Assembly (NCBI RefSeq): GCF_007745175.1
Contig: NZ_CP036271.1
Location: 620,001-684,000, forward strand
Length of the DNA: 64,000 nucleotides
Direction: 5' to 3'
From: Caulifigura coniformis
Lineage (GTDB): Bacteria > Planctomycetota > Planctomycetia > Planctomycetales > Planctomycetaceae
Numbering within the stretch: position 1 is the stretch's first letter; each line of letters starts with the position of its first letter. The translations under genes were made by a program, and so were the position numbers. The notes beneath the pieces were generated by a model. It did not search any database and was not told where the DNA came from. It saw nothing but the letters and a program-made list of their open reading frames with translations. Shown here in pieces: positions 55,863 through 64,000 of the stretch.

Positions 55863-56648
55863 ATGTCGACCACCGCCCACCACACGGAAACCTTCCTCAA
55901 CCTCACCCTCCGCGTCTGGCGGCAGCTCAGCGCCTCCGCCAACGGACGGTTCCACGAGTACAAGCTCGACCACATTTCGACGGAAATGTCCTTCCTCGAA
56001 ATGCTCGACGTCCTCAACGAGAAGCTCATCCTCGCCGGCGACGAGCCCGTCGCCTTCGACCACGACTGCCGCGAAGGCATCTGCGGAGCGTGCGGCATCT
56101 TTATCAACGGCCAGGCCCACGGCCCGATCCCCAAGTCGACCACCTGCCAGCTTCACATGCGGTCCTTCAAGGACGGCGACGTCATCACCCTTGAGCCCTG
56201 GCGGGCCCGCGCCTTCCCCGTCATCCGCGACCTCGTCGTCGATCGCACCGCCTTCGACCGCATCCAGCAGGCCGGCGGATTCATCTCCGTCAACACCGGG
56301 CAGGCCCCCGAAGCGAACAACATCCTGGTCGGCCGGGATGTGCAGGAAAGCGCCATGGACGCGGCCGCCTGCATCCAGTGCGGCGCCTGCGTCGCCTCGT
56401 GCAAGAATGCCTCTGCGATGCTCTTCGTCGCCGCCAAGGTGTCGCACCTCGCCCAGCTCCCCCAGGGGCATCCCGAGCGGAGCCGCCGCGTCACCAGCAT
56501 GGTCGGAAAGATGGACGACGAAGGCTTCGGCAACTGCTCAAACACCTCCGAGTGTGAGGCCGCCTGCCCCGCCGGCATCAGCGTCAGCCACATCGCCCGC
56601 CTCAACCGCGAATACGCCAAATCCGCCTTCTGCTCCAAGGAAGGCTGA
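55863..56648 (+). CDS. sdhB: Succinate dehydrogenase/fumarate reductase iron-sulfur subunit
   Basis: The 261-aa iron-sulfur subunit of respiratory complex II. Ligands of the 2Fe-2S cluster are in [15 protein letters not shown] and STTCQLHM. The 4Fe-4S and 3Fe-4S ligands are in [12 protein letters not shown] and the later C..C...CP ([16 protein letters not shown]). Length fits the family. No sdhA or cytochrome b subunit is adjacent in the window, so this subunit is encoded apart, or the operon is elsewhere. A 31-bp hairpin lies in its upstream region. Confidence 0.95.
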   Translation: MSTTAHHTETFLNLTLRVWRQLSASANGRFHEYKLDHISTEMSFLEMLDVLNEKLILAGDEPVAFDHDCREGICGACGIFINGQAHGPIPKSTTCQLHMRSFKDGDVITLEPWRARAFPVIRDLVVDRTAFDRIQQAGGFISVNTGQAPEANNILVGRDVQESAMDAAACIQCGACVASCKNASAMLFVAAKVSHLAQLPQGHPERSRRVTSMVGKMDDEGFGNCSNTSECEAACPAGISVSHIARLNREYAKSAFCSKEG

Positions 56649-56672
56649 GAACCGTCCGGTCGCGCCACTGAC

Positions 56673-56688
56673 GCGGTCGCGAGACCGC
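56673..56688. other. GNRA-type hairpin between sdhB and glycosyltransferase
   Basis: GCGGTC (56673-56678), loop GCGA, GACCGC (56683-56688). It lies between two convergent genes and could end either transcript. No T-run is present. Confidence 0.45.
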
Positions 56689-56709
56689 TCTCACTCGCCC
56701 CCAGCGTTC

Positions 56710-57657
56710 TCAGGCCGTCTCTTCCAGCACGCTGAACGCCTGCTCGTCGCGACCCGTGTTCGCCACGATCAGTTCCGCCAGCAGTCCCAGGCTCGTGATC
56801 TGCGCCCCCAGCAGCAGCAGCACCGCTGAATAGAGCAGCAGCGGCCGTTGACCGATCGGCGCGGGCGTCAGGACGTGGAACACGTTCATCAGCAGCCAGA
56901 TGAACCCCAGAAACAGCAGCCCCAGCGCGCCGATCCCTGCGCTCAGCAATCCCAGCCCGCCCAGAAGGTGTTGCGGACGCTGGCCGAATCCGTTCAGGAA
57001 CGCCACGGTCATCAGGTCCAGGAATCCGCGGACGAATCGCTTCGCCCCGAATTTGGAATGTCCGAATTCGCGGGGCCGGTGATGGACCGGAACCTCGGTC
57101 ACGCGAAACCCGCGGGCATGGGCCAGCACGGGTATGAACCGGTGCCGTTCGCCATACATCCGCAGCTCGCGCCACACTTCCGCCCGGCAGAGCTTGATGC
57201 CGCAGTTGTGGTCGTGCAGCTTCAGGCCCGTCATCCAGCCGACGAGAGCGTTGAACACCTTGCTCGGATAGACTTTATGCCACGGATCGAGCCGCCGGAT
57301 CTTCCATCCGTTGACGACGTCGAAGCCGCTTTCGAGCTTCCGCAGCATCGCCCCGATCTCCGCCGGGTCATCCTGCAGGTCGGCGTCCATTGTCAGAATC
57401 AGATCGCCCGTCGCCCGCGCCACTCCGGCCGTCAGTGCGGCCGATTTTCCGAAGTTTCTCCGAAACCGCACTCCCCGCACGCGAGCATCGTCGTTCGCCA
57501 GTTGACGGATGGTGGCCCAGCCACCATCCGTCGAACCGTCGTCGACGAAAATCACTTCGAACTCGATCCCCGTGTCCCGGCATGCCGCCAGGATCTGCCG
57601 ATGCAGTTCCGCGAGGCTTTCCGCCTCATTCAGAACCGGAACGACAATCGACAGCAT
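56710..57657 (-). CDS. Family 2 glycosyltransferase, DPM1/GtrB-like
   Basis: A 315-aa membrane-anchored glycosyltransferase of the GT-A fold. [10 protein letters not shown] near residue 39 and DADLQDDP near 92 are nucleotide-sugar and metal-binding motifs, followed by [20 protein letters not shown]. Two C-terminal hydrophobic helices (about 230-258 and 272-298) match polyprenyl-phosphate sugar transferases such as GtrB and ArnC. It lies 17 bp downstream of the aminotransferase gene on the same strand, so they are probably one operon, perhaps for an amino-sugar or lipid modification. Confidence 0.93.
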   Translation of the reverse strand: MLSIVVPVLNEAESLAELHRQILAACRDTGIEFEVIFVDDGSTDGGWATIRQLANDDARVRGVRFRRNFGKSAALTAGVARATGDLILTMDADLQDDPAEIGAMLRKLESGFDVVNGWKIRRLDPWHKVYPSKVFNALVGWMTGLKLHDHNCGIKLCRAEVWRELRMYGERHRFIPVLAHARGFRVTEVPVHHRPREFGHSKFGAKRFVRGFLDLMTVAFLNGFGQRPQHLLGGLGLLSAGIGALGLLFLGFIWLLMNVFHVLTPAPIGQRPLLLYSAVLLLLGAQITSLGLLAELIVANTGRDEQAFSVLEETA

Positions 57658-57674
57658 CGGAAGGGACCGGTGGG

Positions 57675-59066
57675 TTAGGAAAGCTTGGCCGCCACGCGCT
57701 GGGCGACTTCGTGAAGCAGCGTAAGCGAATGGTCCGCCTCGTCAAAGGTCATGGTCATTGGCGGGCTGATGCGGATCACATTGCCGGCCAGCGGGCCAAG
57801 CAGGTGGATCGCATCGCCGCCTGGACGTCCGAGGTAGCATTCCCGGACGAGTTCGATCGCCACGTCACGTGACGACTTCGAACCGCGAGCGGCGCATTCG
57901 ATCCCGAACACCATCCCTTCGCCGCGCACCTTCGCGACGATTCCGGTTTCCTTCAGTTGCCCGAGGGCCGTGAAGAACACCTTCGATAGCGCCCGGGTGT
58001 GTCCCATCACGTCGGTCGATTCGAATTCATCCAGCGTCGCCAGCACGGCCGCGCAACCCATCGGATTCGCGCTCCACGTGTCCGAGCCTTCGCCATATCC
58101 CAGGTGGGCCATCACGTCCGAGCGACCCACGGTCGCGCTCACCGGCACGCCGTTCCCAAGGCCCTTGCCGAGGCACACGAAGTCTGGTTCCACGCCGTAT
58201 TTCTCGAACGCGTACATCTCGCCGGTCCGGCCGAAGTTGGCCTGGATTTCGTCGAAGATCAGCAGGATGTCGTGCTCACGGCACCAGTCCTGAAGCAGCT
58301 TGTGATAGGCCGCCGGCGGGTGAAAGCTTCCGCCGCCGCCGAGGTACGGCTCGGTGATGAGGCAGTTCAGCTTCGAGCCATGTTCCTTCCACACCTGCTC
58401 GAGTTCGCGGCGATACGGGGCCGTGTCGAAATCGCGGCCGTACGTCGTGACGTCGTCGCATTCCTCGCGGGGGAACGAAATGAACTTCACGCGGGGATCG
58501 CGGTCGTGGTCGCTCTCGCTTCCGGTCACGGCGCCGGCGAGCCCCTTCTTCCCGTGGAAGCCGAATCGGGTGGCCAGGATCATCGGCCGCTTTTCGTCGC
58601 GCTTCAGGCAGGCCCACAGCGTTTTCTGGACCGCTTCCGATCCGGAGGCCGCCCACATCACGGCGTCCAGCCGCTTCCCGAGCGCCGAACGCTGCATGTT
58701 GGCCAGCAGCCGCTTCACCGATTCCGCTTCAATCGGCGTGATGGCGTTGTATGCGGTCATCGTCCCGGCCGGCTGATCCACCGGGCCGGCGCCTTCGCCG
58801 AACAGGAGGCCGGGAGTCCAGCCCATGTAGCTGGCGAATCGCTGCATCCATCGCGGCGGGTTGTGGCCCAGGTTGGCGACCAGCACGCCCGAGGTGTAGT
58901 CGTACAGGCGGCGGCCATCGGCCGTGTGGTGGAACGATCCGCTCGAACTGGCGATGACCGCCTGGCTTGGAGTGAAGGTCCGCAGGGCCAGTGGCTCGTG
59001 GGCGGAAATGGTCCGGCGGTCAGCGTTCGACTTCGCCTCGCCCTGAAACTCGATCACATTCGACAT
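57675..59066 (-). CDS. Class III PLP aminotransferase
   Basis: A 463-aa pyridoxal-phosphate enzyme of the class III (GABA/ornithine aminotransferase-like) group. The PLP Asp is in [14 protein letters not shown]; the Schiff-base Lys is in [33 protein letters not shown] binds PLP phosphate. Substrate class cannot be read. The ATG at 59064-59066 was chosen; an upstream in-frame start adds an Arg/Ser-rich leader. The glycosyltransferase gene follows at 17 bp. Confidence 0.93.
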   Translation of the reverse strand: MSNVIEFQGEAKSNADRRTISAHEPLALRTFTPSQAVIASSSGSFHHTADGRRLYDYTSGVLVANLGHNPPRWMQRFASYMGWTPGLLFGEGAGPVDQPAGTMTAYNAITPIEAESVKRLLANMQRSALGKRLDAVMWAASGSEAVQKTLWACLKRDEKRPMILATRFGFHGKKGLAGAVTGSESDHDRDPRVKFISFPREECDDVTTYGRDFDTAPYRRELEQVWKEHGSKLNCLITEPYLGGGGSFHPPAAYHKLLQDWCREHDILLIFDEIQANFGRTGEMYAFEKYGVEPDFVCLGKGLGNGVPVSATVGRSDVMAHLGYGEGSDTWSANPMGCAAVLATLDEFESTDVMGHTRALSKVFFTALGQLKETGIVAKVRGEGMVFGIECAARGSKSSRDVAIELVRECYLGRPGGDAIHLLGPLAGNVIRISPPMTMTFDEADHSLTLLHEVAQRVAAKLS

Positions 59067-59418
59067 GGAAGAACTCAGCTCGAAGAGCGGGTGTCGCCGG
59101 CGAATCAAGGCCGGCATCCCCCTATCCCGTCGCGGGCTCTCACGCACGACGGCTGATTTGGAGCTCAAAGGCCAGGTGAGTTGAGAAATCCGGCCCGAAC
59201 GATCCGCAACAGGGACTCACGAAAAGGACGATACGACCTTTCGCCGCCAGCGACTATCATTCCCCACGGCCCTGACGCAAAATTAGTAAGGGTGTTCAGC
59301 GTTTCGGCAGTTGCCGGGGCCTCGCCACAACGGTTCCATTCTGTGAGCGGCAAGGCGCTAGCCGCCGGTCGATTTCAAATTGGACCCGGGAACGGATTCT
59401 TCAGTTAAACTCAACGTC
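59067..59418. other. Intergenic region with REP D, upstream of ispH
   Basis: No gene in 352 bp between the divergent aminotransferase and ispH starts. It contains REP element D at 59343-59370. The remainder shows nothing I can name. Confidence 0.5.
59343..59370 (+). repeat. REP element D
   Basis: Identical over 28 bp to element A (GTGAGCGGCAAGGCGC then TAGCCGCCGGTC), 48 bp upstream of ispH and about 20 kb from the RAYT gene. Confidence 0.85.
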
Positions 59419-60360
59419 ATGCGAATCCTCCTCGCCAGCCCGCGCGGCTTCTGTGCCGGCGTCAACATGGCCATCGACTGCCTCGATGAATGCGTCAAAC
59501 GCTTCGGGCCGAACATCTACGTCTACCACGAAATCGTCCACAACCGGTACGTCGTCGATCGCTTCACCCGCATCGGCGTGAAGTTCGTCGATCACCCCGA
59601 CGACGTCCCCGTCGGCTCCATCCTCCTCTATAGCGCTCACGGGGTGTCGCCCGAGATCCGCAAGGCCGCCCGCGAACGCAAGCTGCAGACCATCGACGCG
59701 ACCTGCCCCCTCGTCACCAAGGTCCACCTCGAAGCGATCAAGTACGCTCGCGACGGATACAACATCATCCTCATCGGCCACGAAGGGCACGACGAGGTGA
59801 TCGGCACCATGGGCGAAGCCCCCGAGAGCATCACGCTCGTCGAAACGCCCGAAGACGTCGACCAGCTCCCGTTTGGCCCCGATGCGAAGCTCGCCTACCT
59901 CACGCAGACCACCCTGAGCGTCGAGGAAGCCGCGACCGTCATTCGCCGGCTCGAAGAACGCTATCCCGGCATCGAGCACCCCGCCAAGGAAGACATCTGC
60001 TACGCGACCACCAACCGCCAGGATGCCATCAAGGCGCTCATCGGCCAGGTCGACCTGCTTCTCGTCCTCGGCAGCCAGAACAGTTCCAACAGCCGTCGCC
60101 TGCAGGAAATCGGCGTCACCACCGGCAAGGCCGCCTACCTCATCGATGGCAAAGCCGAGCTCAGGCCCGAGTGGTTCGAGGGAGTGAACAGCGTCCTGGT
60201 GACGGCCGGGGCGAGTGCTCCCGAAGTCGTTGTTGAGGAAGTGCTCGAGCATCTGCGTCAAACCTACGGAGCCACGGTGGAAGATGCCATCACCCGCGAA
60301 GAACACGTGACCTTCCCGCTGCCGAAGGAATTGCGCGTCCTCCAGGCTGCCGGCGCGTGA
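59419..60360 (+). CDS. ispH: 4-hydroxy-3-methylbut-2-enyl diphosphate reductase
   Basis: The last step of the MEP isoprenoid pathway: reduction of HMBPP to IPP and DMAPP with a 4Fe-4S cluster. The 313-aa protein opens with MRILLASPRGFCAGVNMAID (first cluster Cys12) and has YHEIVHNRYVV, SAHGVSPEI, TIDATCPLVTKVH (second Cys), TTLSVEE, and DICYATTNRQ (third Cys), plus NSSNSRRL and TAGASAPE. These are the IspH signatures in order. The ATG at 59419 begins at the conserved fold. REP D lies 48 bp upstream. Confidence 0.97.
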   Translation: MRILLASPRGFCAGVNMAIDCLDECVKRFGPNIYVYHEIVHNRYVVDRFTRIGVKFVDHPDDVPVGSILLYSAHGVSPEIRKAARERKLQTIDATCPLVTKVHLEAIKYARDGYNIILIGHEGHDEVIGTMGEAPESITLVETPEDVDQLPFGPDAKLAYLTQTTLSVEEAATVIRRLEERYPGIEHPAKEDICYATTNRQDAIKALIGQVDLLLVLGSQNSSNSRRLQEIGVTTGKAAYLIDGKAELRPEWFEGVNSVLVTAGASAPEVVVEEVLEHLRQTYGATVEDAITREEHVTFPLPKELRVLQAAGA

Positions 60361-60373
60361 TCGCAGGTCGCCC

Positions 60374-60940
60374 ATGAAGACGCGGGAAAGCGGAATGCCG
60401 TCAGAAGACCTCTGGCGAACCTTCTTCGACCCGGACCTCATTTTGAAGCGCCTGGGCCTGAAAGGTGATCACCAGTGCGTCGTGGATCTCGGCTGCGGCT
60501 TCGGGACGTTCGCAGCTCCAGCAGCCGCACTTGTCGACGGATTCGTGTACGCGTTCGACATCGACGTCCAGATGGTGGAAGCGACGCAAAAGGCAGCCAC
60601 CACGGCGGGCCTGAAAAACCTGATCGTCACTCGGCGGGATTTTGTCGAACAGGGGAGCGGACTTCCTGATGGCAGTGCCGACTTCGTGATGCTGTTCAAT
60701 ATCCTCCATGCCGCTGAAGCCGGGCTGCTTTTGCAGGAGGCTCAACGCGTGCTGACCCGCCACGGCATTCTCGCCGTCATTCATTGGAATCATGACCCTT
60801 CGACTCCACGTGGACCCAGCATGGAGATCCGATTGCGTCCCGGGGAGTGCCTGAGAACAGTGGCCTCCGCAGGTTTCGTGACGGATCGGCTCCTTGATCT
60901 TCCTCCATTTCACTATGGATTCGCTGCTCGCAAGCCCTGA
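60374..60940 (+). CDS. Class I SAM-dependent methyltransferase
   Basis: A 188-aa methyltransferase. Motif I is VVDLGCGFGTFAAPAA (SAM-binding glycine loop), followed by VYAFDIDVQMVEATQ (acidic loop), DFVMLFNILHAAE (motif IV) and VLTRHGILAVIHWN (post-motif). There is no second domain, so the acceptor cannot be named. It begins 13 bp after ispH on the same strand, so it is probably co-transcribed with it. Confidence 0.9.
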   Translation: MKTRESGMPSEDLWRTFFDPDLILKRLGLKGDHQCVVDLGCGFGTFAAPAAALVDGFVYAFDIDVQMVEATQKAATTAGLKNLIVTRRDFVEQGSGLPDGSADFVMLFNILHAAEAGLLLQEAQRVLTRHGILAVIHWNHDPSTPRGPSMEIRLRPGECLRTVASAGFVTDRLLDLPPFHYGFAARKP

Positions 60941-60997
60941 TCATCGAGTGAGCTCTCGTTGTTGCGAATTCCGAGTCGGAAGGTTCTAGGCGAATCG

Positions 60998-61873
60998 ATG
61001 CTCTTCCACGTCTCCGCCCGCCTCGAGTACGCCGTCCGCTTCTCCTCCACGCTCATCCTCAACGTCCACGTTCAGCACAACGAATCGCAGTCGATCGTGA
61101 CGGAGCAGTTCGGAGTCGAGCCCGTGGTGCCGCTCGAACACTTTTCCGTCCCGGGCAGTGACAACCGTTTCGTCCGCCTCGAAACGGGGGATGCGAAGAG
61201 CCTCACCGTGTCTTACGCGGCCACAGTCGACTGCGACCACGACATCCTTCCCACCCGGAACCTCGAAGAACTGCCGGTTGGTGAGATTCCGCCGGAGGTC
61301 ATCCCGTATCTCTTTCCGAGCCGCTACTGTCAGTCGGACAAGCTGGCCCGCCTGGCCTGGGACCTCTTCGGAAAGCTGCCGACGCCGCACGACAGGGTCA
61401 CGGGGATCGTCGACTGGATTCACAACAACGTTGAATACCTCTCCGGCTCGACCGACTCCGGCACGTCCGCCTACGACACCGTCACCCAACGCACCGGTGT
61501 CTGTCGCGACTTCGCCCATCTCGGCATCGCGCTCTGCCGGGCCCTTAATATCCCCGCTCGGTATTTCACCGGTTATTCCTACCAGCTCGATCCCCCGGAT
61601 TTCCACGCCCTGTTTGAGGCCTATCTCGGCGGCCGCTGGGCGCTGTTCGACGCCACGCGACTCGCGCCGCTGAATGGACTGGTGCGCATCGGCAGCGGCC
61701 GCGATGCGGCCGACGCTGCGGTGGCCACGATCTTCGGCGGCGTCTCCACCCGGCTGTCGAAGGTGGAATGCAAACTGGGAGAAGGCCAGAACTTCACTCC
61801 CCTCGACCGGGGCGACCTCACCCGGGCCGCCGTCGCCCTCGAAACCAACACCGACGCCACACCCGAAGCCTAG
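60998..61873 (+). CDS. Transglutaminase-like protein 1
   Basis: A 291-aa protein with a papain-like transglutaminase core. The catalytic Cys is in RTGVCRDFAHLGIALCRALN, the His in DPPDFHALFEAYLGG and the Asp in WALFDATRL, so the triad is complete. The N-terminal part (about 1-110) is a beta-sandwich of unknown type (LFHVSARLEYAVRF). Activity is probably hydrolase- or protease-like. The ATG at 60998 was chosen over an upstream TTG. Its TAG stop touches REP element E. Confidence 0.9.
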   Translation: MLFHVSARLEYAVRFSSTLILNVHVQHNESQSIVTEQFGVEPVVPLEHFSVPGSDNRFVRLETGDAKSLTVSYAATVDCDHDILPTRNLEELPVGEIPPEVIPYLFPSRYCQSDKLARLAWDLFGKLPTPHDRVTGIVDWIHNNVEYLSGSTDSGTSAYDTVTQRTGVCRDFAHLGIALCRALNIPARYFTGYSYQLDPPDFHALFEAYLGGRWALFDATRLAPLNGLVRIGSGRDAADAAVATIFGGVSTRLSKVECKLGEGQNFTPLDRGDLTRAAVALETNTDATPEA

Positions 61874-61901
61874 TGAGCCGCAAGGCGCTAGCCGGCGGGT
61901 C
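61873..61901 (+). repeat. REP element E (variant) at transglutaminase stop
   Basis: GTGAGCCGCAAGGCGC then TAGCCGGCGGGTC: like A but with GCC for GCG and two further changes, one base longer. Its first G is the last base of the TAG stop of the transglutaminase 1 gene. A partial relative (GCTAGCCGGTGG) follows near 61965. Confidence 0.75.
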
Positions 61902-62102
61902 ATCCGCTAATCCACCCCGCCACCCACATCAACTCCCCTGCTGCCAGTGACACTGCCCCCCACTGCTAGCCGGTGGCTCGTCCCTATTCTCCCCTACAGC
62001 CGCCCCTCGGAAGACGCCCCCCGCCGCCAATCCGCTCTTCCTTTTCTGCCTTGCCTTCTGTTCAACTCCCTCCTGTCCCGTTGACCAGAGCCCCAGCGTG
62101 TC

Positions 62103-62966
62103 ATGAAACGGCTGCGGATTGAGCATCGCACGACCTACACCTATCCGAGGCCGGTCCAGCTCGGGCGACATCGACTCGTGATCCGGCCACGGGAAGGGCA
62201 CGACCTGCGCGTCGAAAGCATGACGCTCGAAATCTCGCCGGCTCACCGCCGCGTCTGGACCTGCGACGTCTTCGGGAACAACGTTGTGATCGTCGACTTC
62301 CTCGAAGCGACCACGCAGCTCGAAATCTTCAGCGACGTCGTCGTCCGGCGGACCACGCTCTTCCCCGATTTTGGCCTGCACGAGCGGGGGCGGATCGCCT
62401 GGCCCGTCGTCTACGATCCGCTCGAACAGGCGGCGACCTCCATCTACCTCAACCCCACCTACCCGGACGACATCCCCCAGGTCCGCGCCTGGCTGCAGGC
62501 CGAGCTTCCTCCTCCGGAGCCGCTCGATGCCGAGGACATGGTCGGCCACCTCACGCAGCTCATCCAGAAGAAGATCCAGTATCAGCGGCGCTCCGAGAAG
62601 GGGGTGCAGTCTCCCGCGGAGACTCTCCGCCTCGGTAGCGGGTCATGCCGCGACATGGCCACGCTCATGATGGACGCCTGCCGGAGCCTCGGCATCGCCT
62701 CCCGGTTCGTCAGCGGCTATCTCGATTGCGCTGCCTCTGAAGCTGGCCGGGCCGCGACCCACGCCTGGAACGAGGTCTATTTCCCCGCCTACGGCTGGCG
62801 CGGGTTCGATCCCACGATCGGCCAGCCGACGTCCACCGCCCACGTGACCGCGGGCGTCAGCAACCATCCCCGCGGCGTCATGCCCGTCGCGGGAATGTTT
62901 CTCGGCGGACAGGACGACCGCGGCCTCCTCTCGGTCACCGTCAAGGTCGAACGCCTCAGCGGCTGA
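62103..62966 (+). CDS. Transglutaminase-like protein 2 with Bact_transglu_N domain
   Basis: A 287-aa transglutaminase family protein. The N-terminal beta-rich module (MKRLRIEHRTTYTYPRPVQL, then RLVIRPREGHDL) matches the bacterial transglutaminase N-domain. The catalytic Cys is in GSGSCRDMATLMMDACRSLG, the His in ATHAWNEVYFP and the Asp in RGFDPTIGQP. In many bacteria such genes sit with an alpha-E domain protein and a circularly permuted ATP-grasp; neither is seen here. The architecture differs from the neighbour transglutaminase 1. 230 bp separate it from that gene, including the REP. Confidence 0.93.
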   Translation: MKRLRIEHRTTYTYPRPVQLGRHRLVIRPREGHDLRVESMTLEISPAHRRVWTCDVFGNNVVIVDFLEATTQLEIFSDVVVRRTTLFPDFGLHERGRIAWPVVYDPLEQAATSIYLNPTYPDDIPQVRAWLQAELPPPEPLDAEDMVGHLTQLIQKKIQYQRRSEKGVQSPAETLRLGSGSCRDMATLMMDACRSLGIASRFVSGYLDCAASEAGRAATHAWNEVYFPAYGWRGFDPTIGQPTSTAHVTAGVSNHPRGVMPVAGMFLGGQDDRGLLSVTVKVERLSG

Positions 62967-63463
62967 CTCCGCGCAAAGGCGCCACGGCCGTCTCGGCCGT
63001 GTTGCGAATGCCAGCGGCCTCCTTCGTCGCACGCCCGGCGAACCGCGGCGCCCTTCAACTCAACGCCCCAGCTTCACACCCCTCCCCGTAGTTTCGCGCG
63101 CAACCCTCCACGGAGGATGGAGGGACCATGAACACGATCCAGCGACATCCATCACCTGCCAGCGCCAGTCTGCCCGGCCACCCGGGACGACCGGACCCGC
63201 GGGAGCCGGAGCACCCGCGTCCAAACTTCGCGGGAGAAGAGGGCAAGAACAGCCAACGGCCCCCTGGCCCCGTTCATCTTGCTCGCCATGCCCTCCGGCC
63301 CGGTCCCGACGATCGTTGCGGCGCCCGGAACGACCTCGGACGGACACCTCCCCGTCTCAGCCTTCCCGGGGACGGTCCCTATGGCTCTGGTGGCTCAACC
63401 CCGGTACTCTGTGAAGGACGCAAACGGGGCCAGCAGGGACGAACCGGACGAGGCCGGGCGGGT
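62967..63463. other. Intergenic region with two hairpins
   Basis: No secure gene in 497 bp. CACGGCCG, TCT, CGGCCGTG (62983-63001) and CCCTCCA/TGGAGGG (63104-63110 with 63118-63124) are palindromes. An open frame from ATG 63128, behind GGAGG, continues in frame into the next gene but reads as Pro/Arg/Gly low complexity, so I treat it as untranslated. Confidence 0.5.
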
Positions 63464-64000
63464 ATGCTCGAGACGCATAAAAGAACTCTGAATTCTGTCC
63501 GCACCTTCTGCCAGCAATTGCTGGAAGGGGGCCTTGCGCCGGGCGATTTCTTCCGCCGCCTTCTCCCGACCGTCGTCAAGGATGGCCGACTTCTCGCCGC
63601 CGCCGTCTGGCTCTACGACGACCATTCGCGATTGCGGCTCATCGGTGAGCACGAACTGAGCAAGCTGTCCGAGACGGGCCAGTTCTTCGTCGACCCGGAA
63701 CACCAGGACGCCGTCTCCGACGTCATGGAACAGACCAGGATCCGCGTCCTGCTCAACCGCACGGAAGACCTCGGCAGCGTCAAACCCCACTCCCTCGCGA
63801 TCGGGCCGATCGTCCGCGACGAACGCAGCGTCGGCGCCATTGAGCTCTTCGCCGAAGCCGACGAGAACGACGAAGCCTTCCTCCACGATCTCGTCGAACT
63901 CCTCTCCGGTTACAGTTCCAAGGCCATCGCACGCCCCGCGACCGCAGTCGTGCCCCGGCCGACTGGTCAGGCCCCGCCGCCCCAGTCGGGCGCCGCGGCC
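63464..64000 (+). CDS. Partial gene, GAF-like N-terminal region
   Basis: At least 179 residues, open at the window end. It opens MLETHKRTLNSVRTFCQQLL, then LAPGDFFRRLLPTVVKDGRL. The middle (LLAAAVWLYDDHSRLRLIGE, HSLAIGPIVRDERSVGAIEL) has the alternating strands and acidic loops of a GAF domain, and the end is Pro/Ala-rich (ATAVVPRPTGQAPPPQSG). The rest of the protein lies outside the window, so the function cannot be read. The frame is also open upstream to ATG 63128. Confidence 0.65.
   Translation, partial: MLETHKRTLNSVRTFCQQLLEGGLAPGDFFRRLLPTVVKDGRLLAAAVWLYDDHSRLRLIGEHELSKLSETGQFFVDPEHQDAVSDVMEQTRIRVLLNRTEDLGSVKPHSLAIGPIVRDERSVGAIELFAEADENDEAFLHDLVELLSGYSSKAIARPATAVVPRPTGQAPPPQSGAAA

Noticed and set aside
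1-64000. CRISPR array, prophage or integrative element
   Set aside because: No regularly spaced direct repeats, cas genes, integrase or phage structural genes were seen. The only mobile-type unit is the RAYT with its REPs.

Overview
The window is a GC-rich bacterial chromosome segment that reads as a planctomycete (Planctomycetia). The evidence is the gene content: a DUF1501 protein paired with a giant PSCyt1-DUF1549-DUF1553 cytochrome, a TIGR02604-type glucose/sorbosone-dehydrogenase-like cytochrome with a terminal heme domain, an FAD oxidoreductase with carbohydrate-type modules, a stray bacterial microcompartment vertex protein (EutN/CcmL) and a squalene-cyclase-like repeat protein with a Tat signal. 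No rRNA, tRNA, CRISPR array, prophage or plasmid function was seen. Most genes are single units or pairs with wide intergenic spaces. Assignments rest on motif reading only.

Layout. 0-10 kb: HD phosphohydrolase, zwf, the DUF1501/PSCyt1 pair, a sialidase-like protein and an APC permease. 10-17 kb: a small-gene block (coiled-coil protein, Nudix hydrolase, thioredoxin, response regulator, orphan EutN), two tandem Cys-rich secreted paralogues with a duplicated leader, and folP. 16.6-24.6 kb: a signalling block with a membrane HAMP-like protein, a response regulator/HD-GYP protein, a 1004-aa hybrid histidine kinase, a DUF5329 lipoprotein and an FHA-nucleotidyl cyclase. 24.7-36 kb: an unusual glycerate 2-kinase, two large secreted redox proteins, yqgE and holA. 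36-48.7 kb: a second histidine kinase, a Gly/His-rich secreted protein, a REP-associated transposase (RAYT) with its REPs, an OleC-like ligase, a DJ-1 family protein, rhamnulokinase and a ferredoxin. 48.9-55.2 kb: the nusA-infB-rbfA translation/transcription cluster plus a downstream HhH-GPD-like protein. 55.8-64 kb: sdhB, a glycosyltransferase with a class III aminotransferase, ispH, a methyltransferase, two transglutaminases and the start of a further gene.

The strongest novelty is in the glycerate 2-kinase (24758-26443). A stretch of about 96 residues that reads as the winged-helix DNA-binding half of a Fur-family repressor lies inside the MOFRL catalytic domain, in frame, between GGRNQE and TDGxDGPTDAAGA. 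The second is a RAYT gene bounded by perfect 28-bp inverted REPs. The same REP recurs at 40.7, 59.3 and 61.9 kb, and two copies sit on stop codons of host genes. Other points of interest are the duplicated leader of the Cys-rich genes, a cyclase with Glu at a purine-specificity position, a TTG-initiated infB behind a long hairpin, a terminator-like hairpin upstream of nusA, and two families of intergenic repeats (34.6-35.0 kb and 42.4-42.6 kb).
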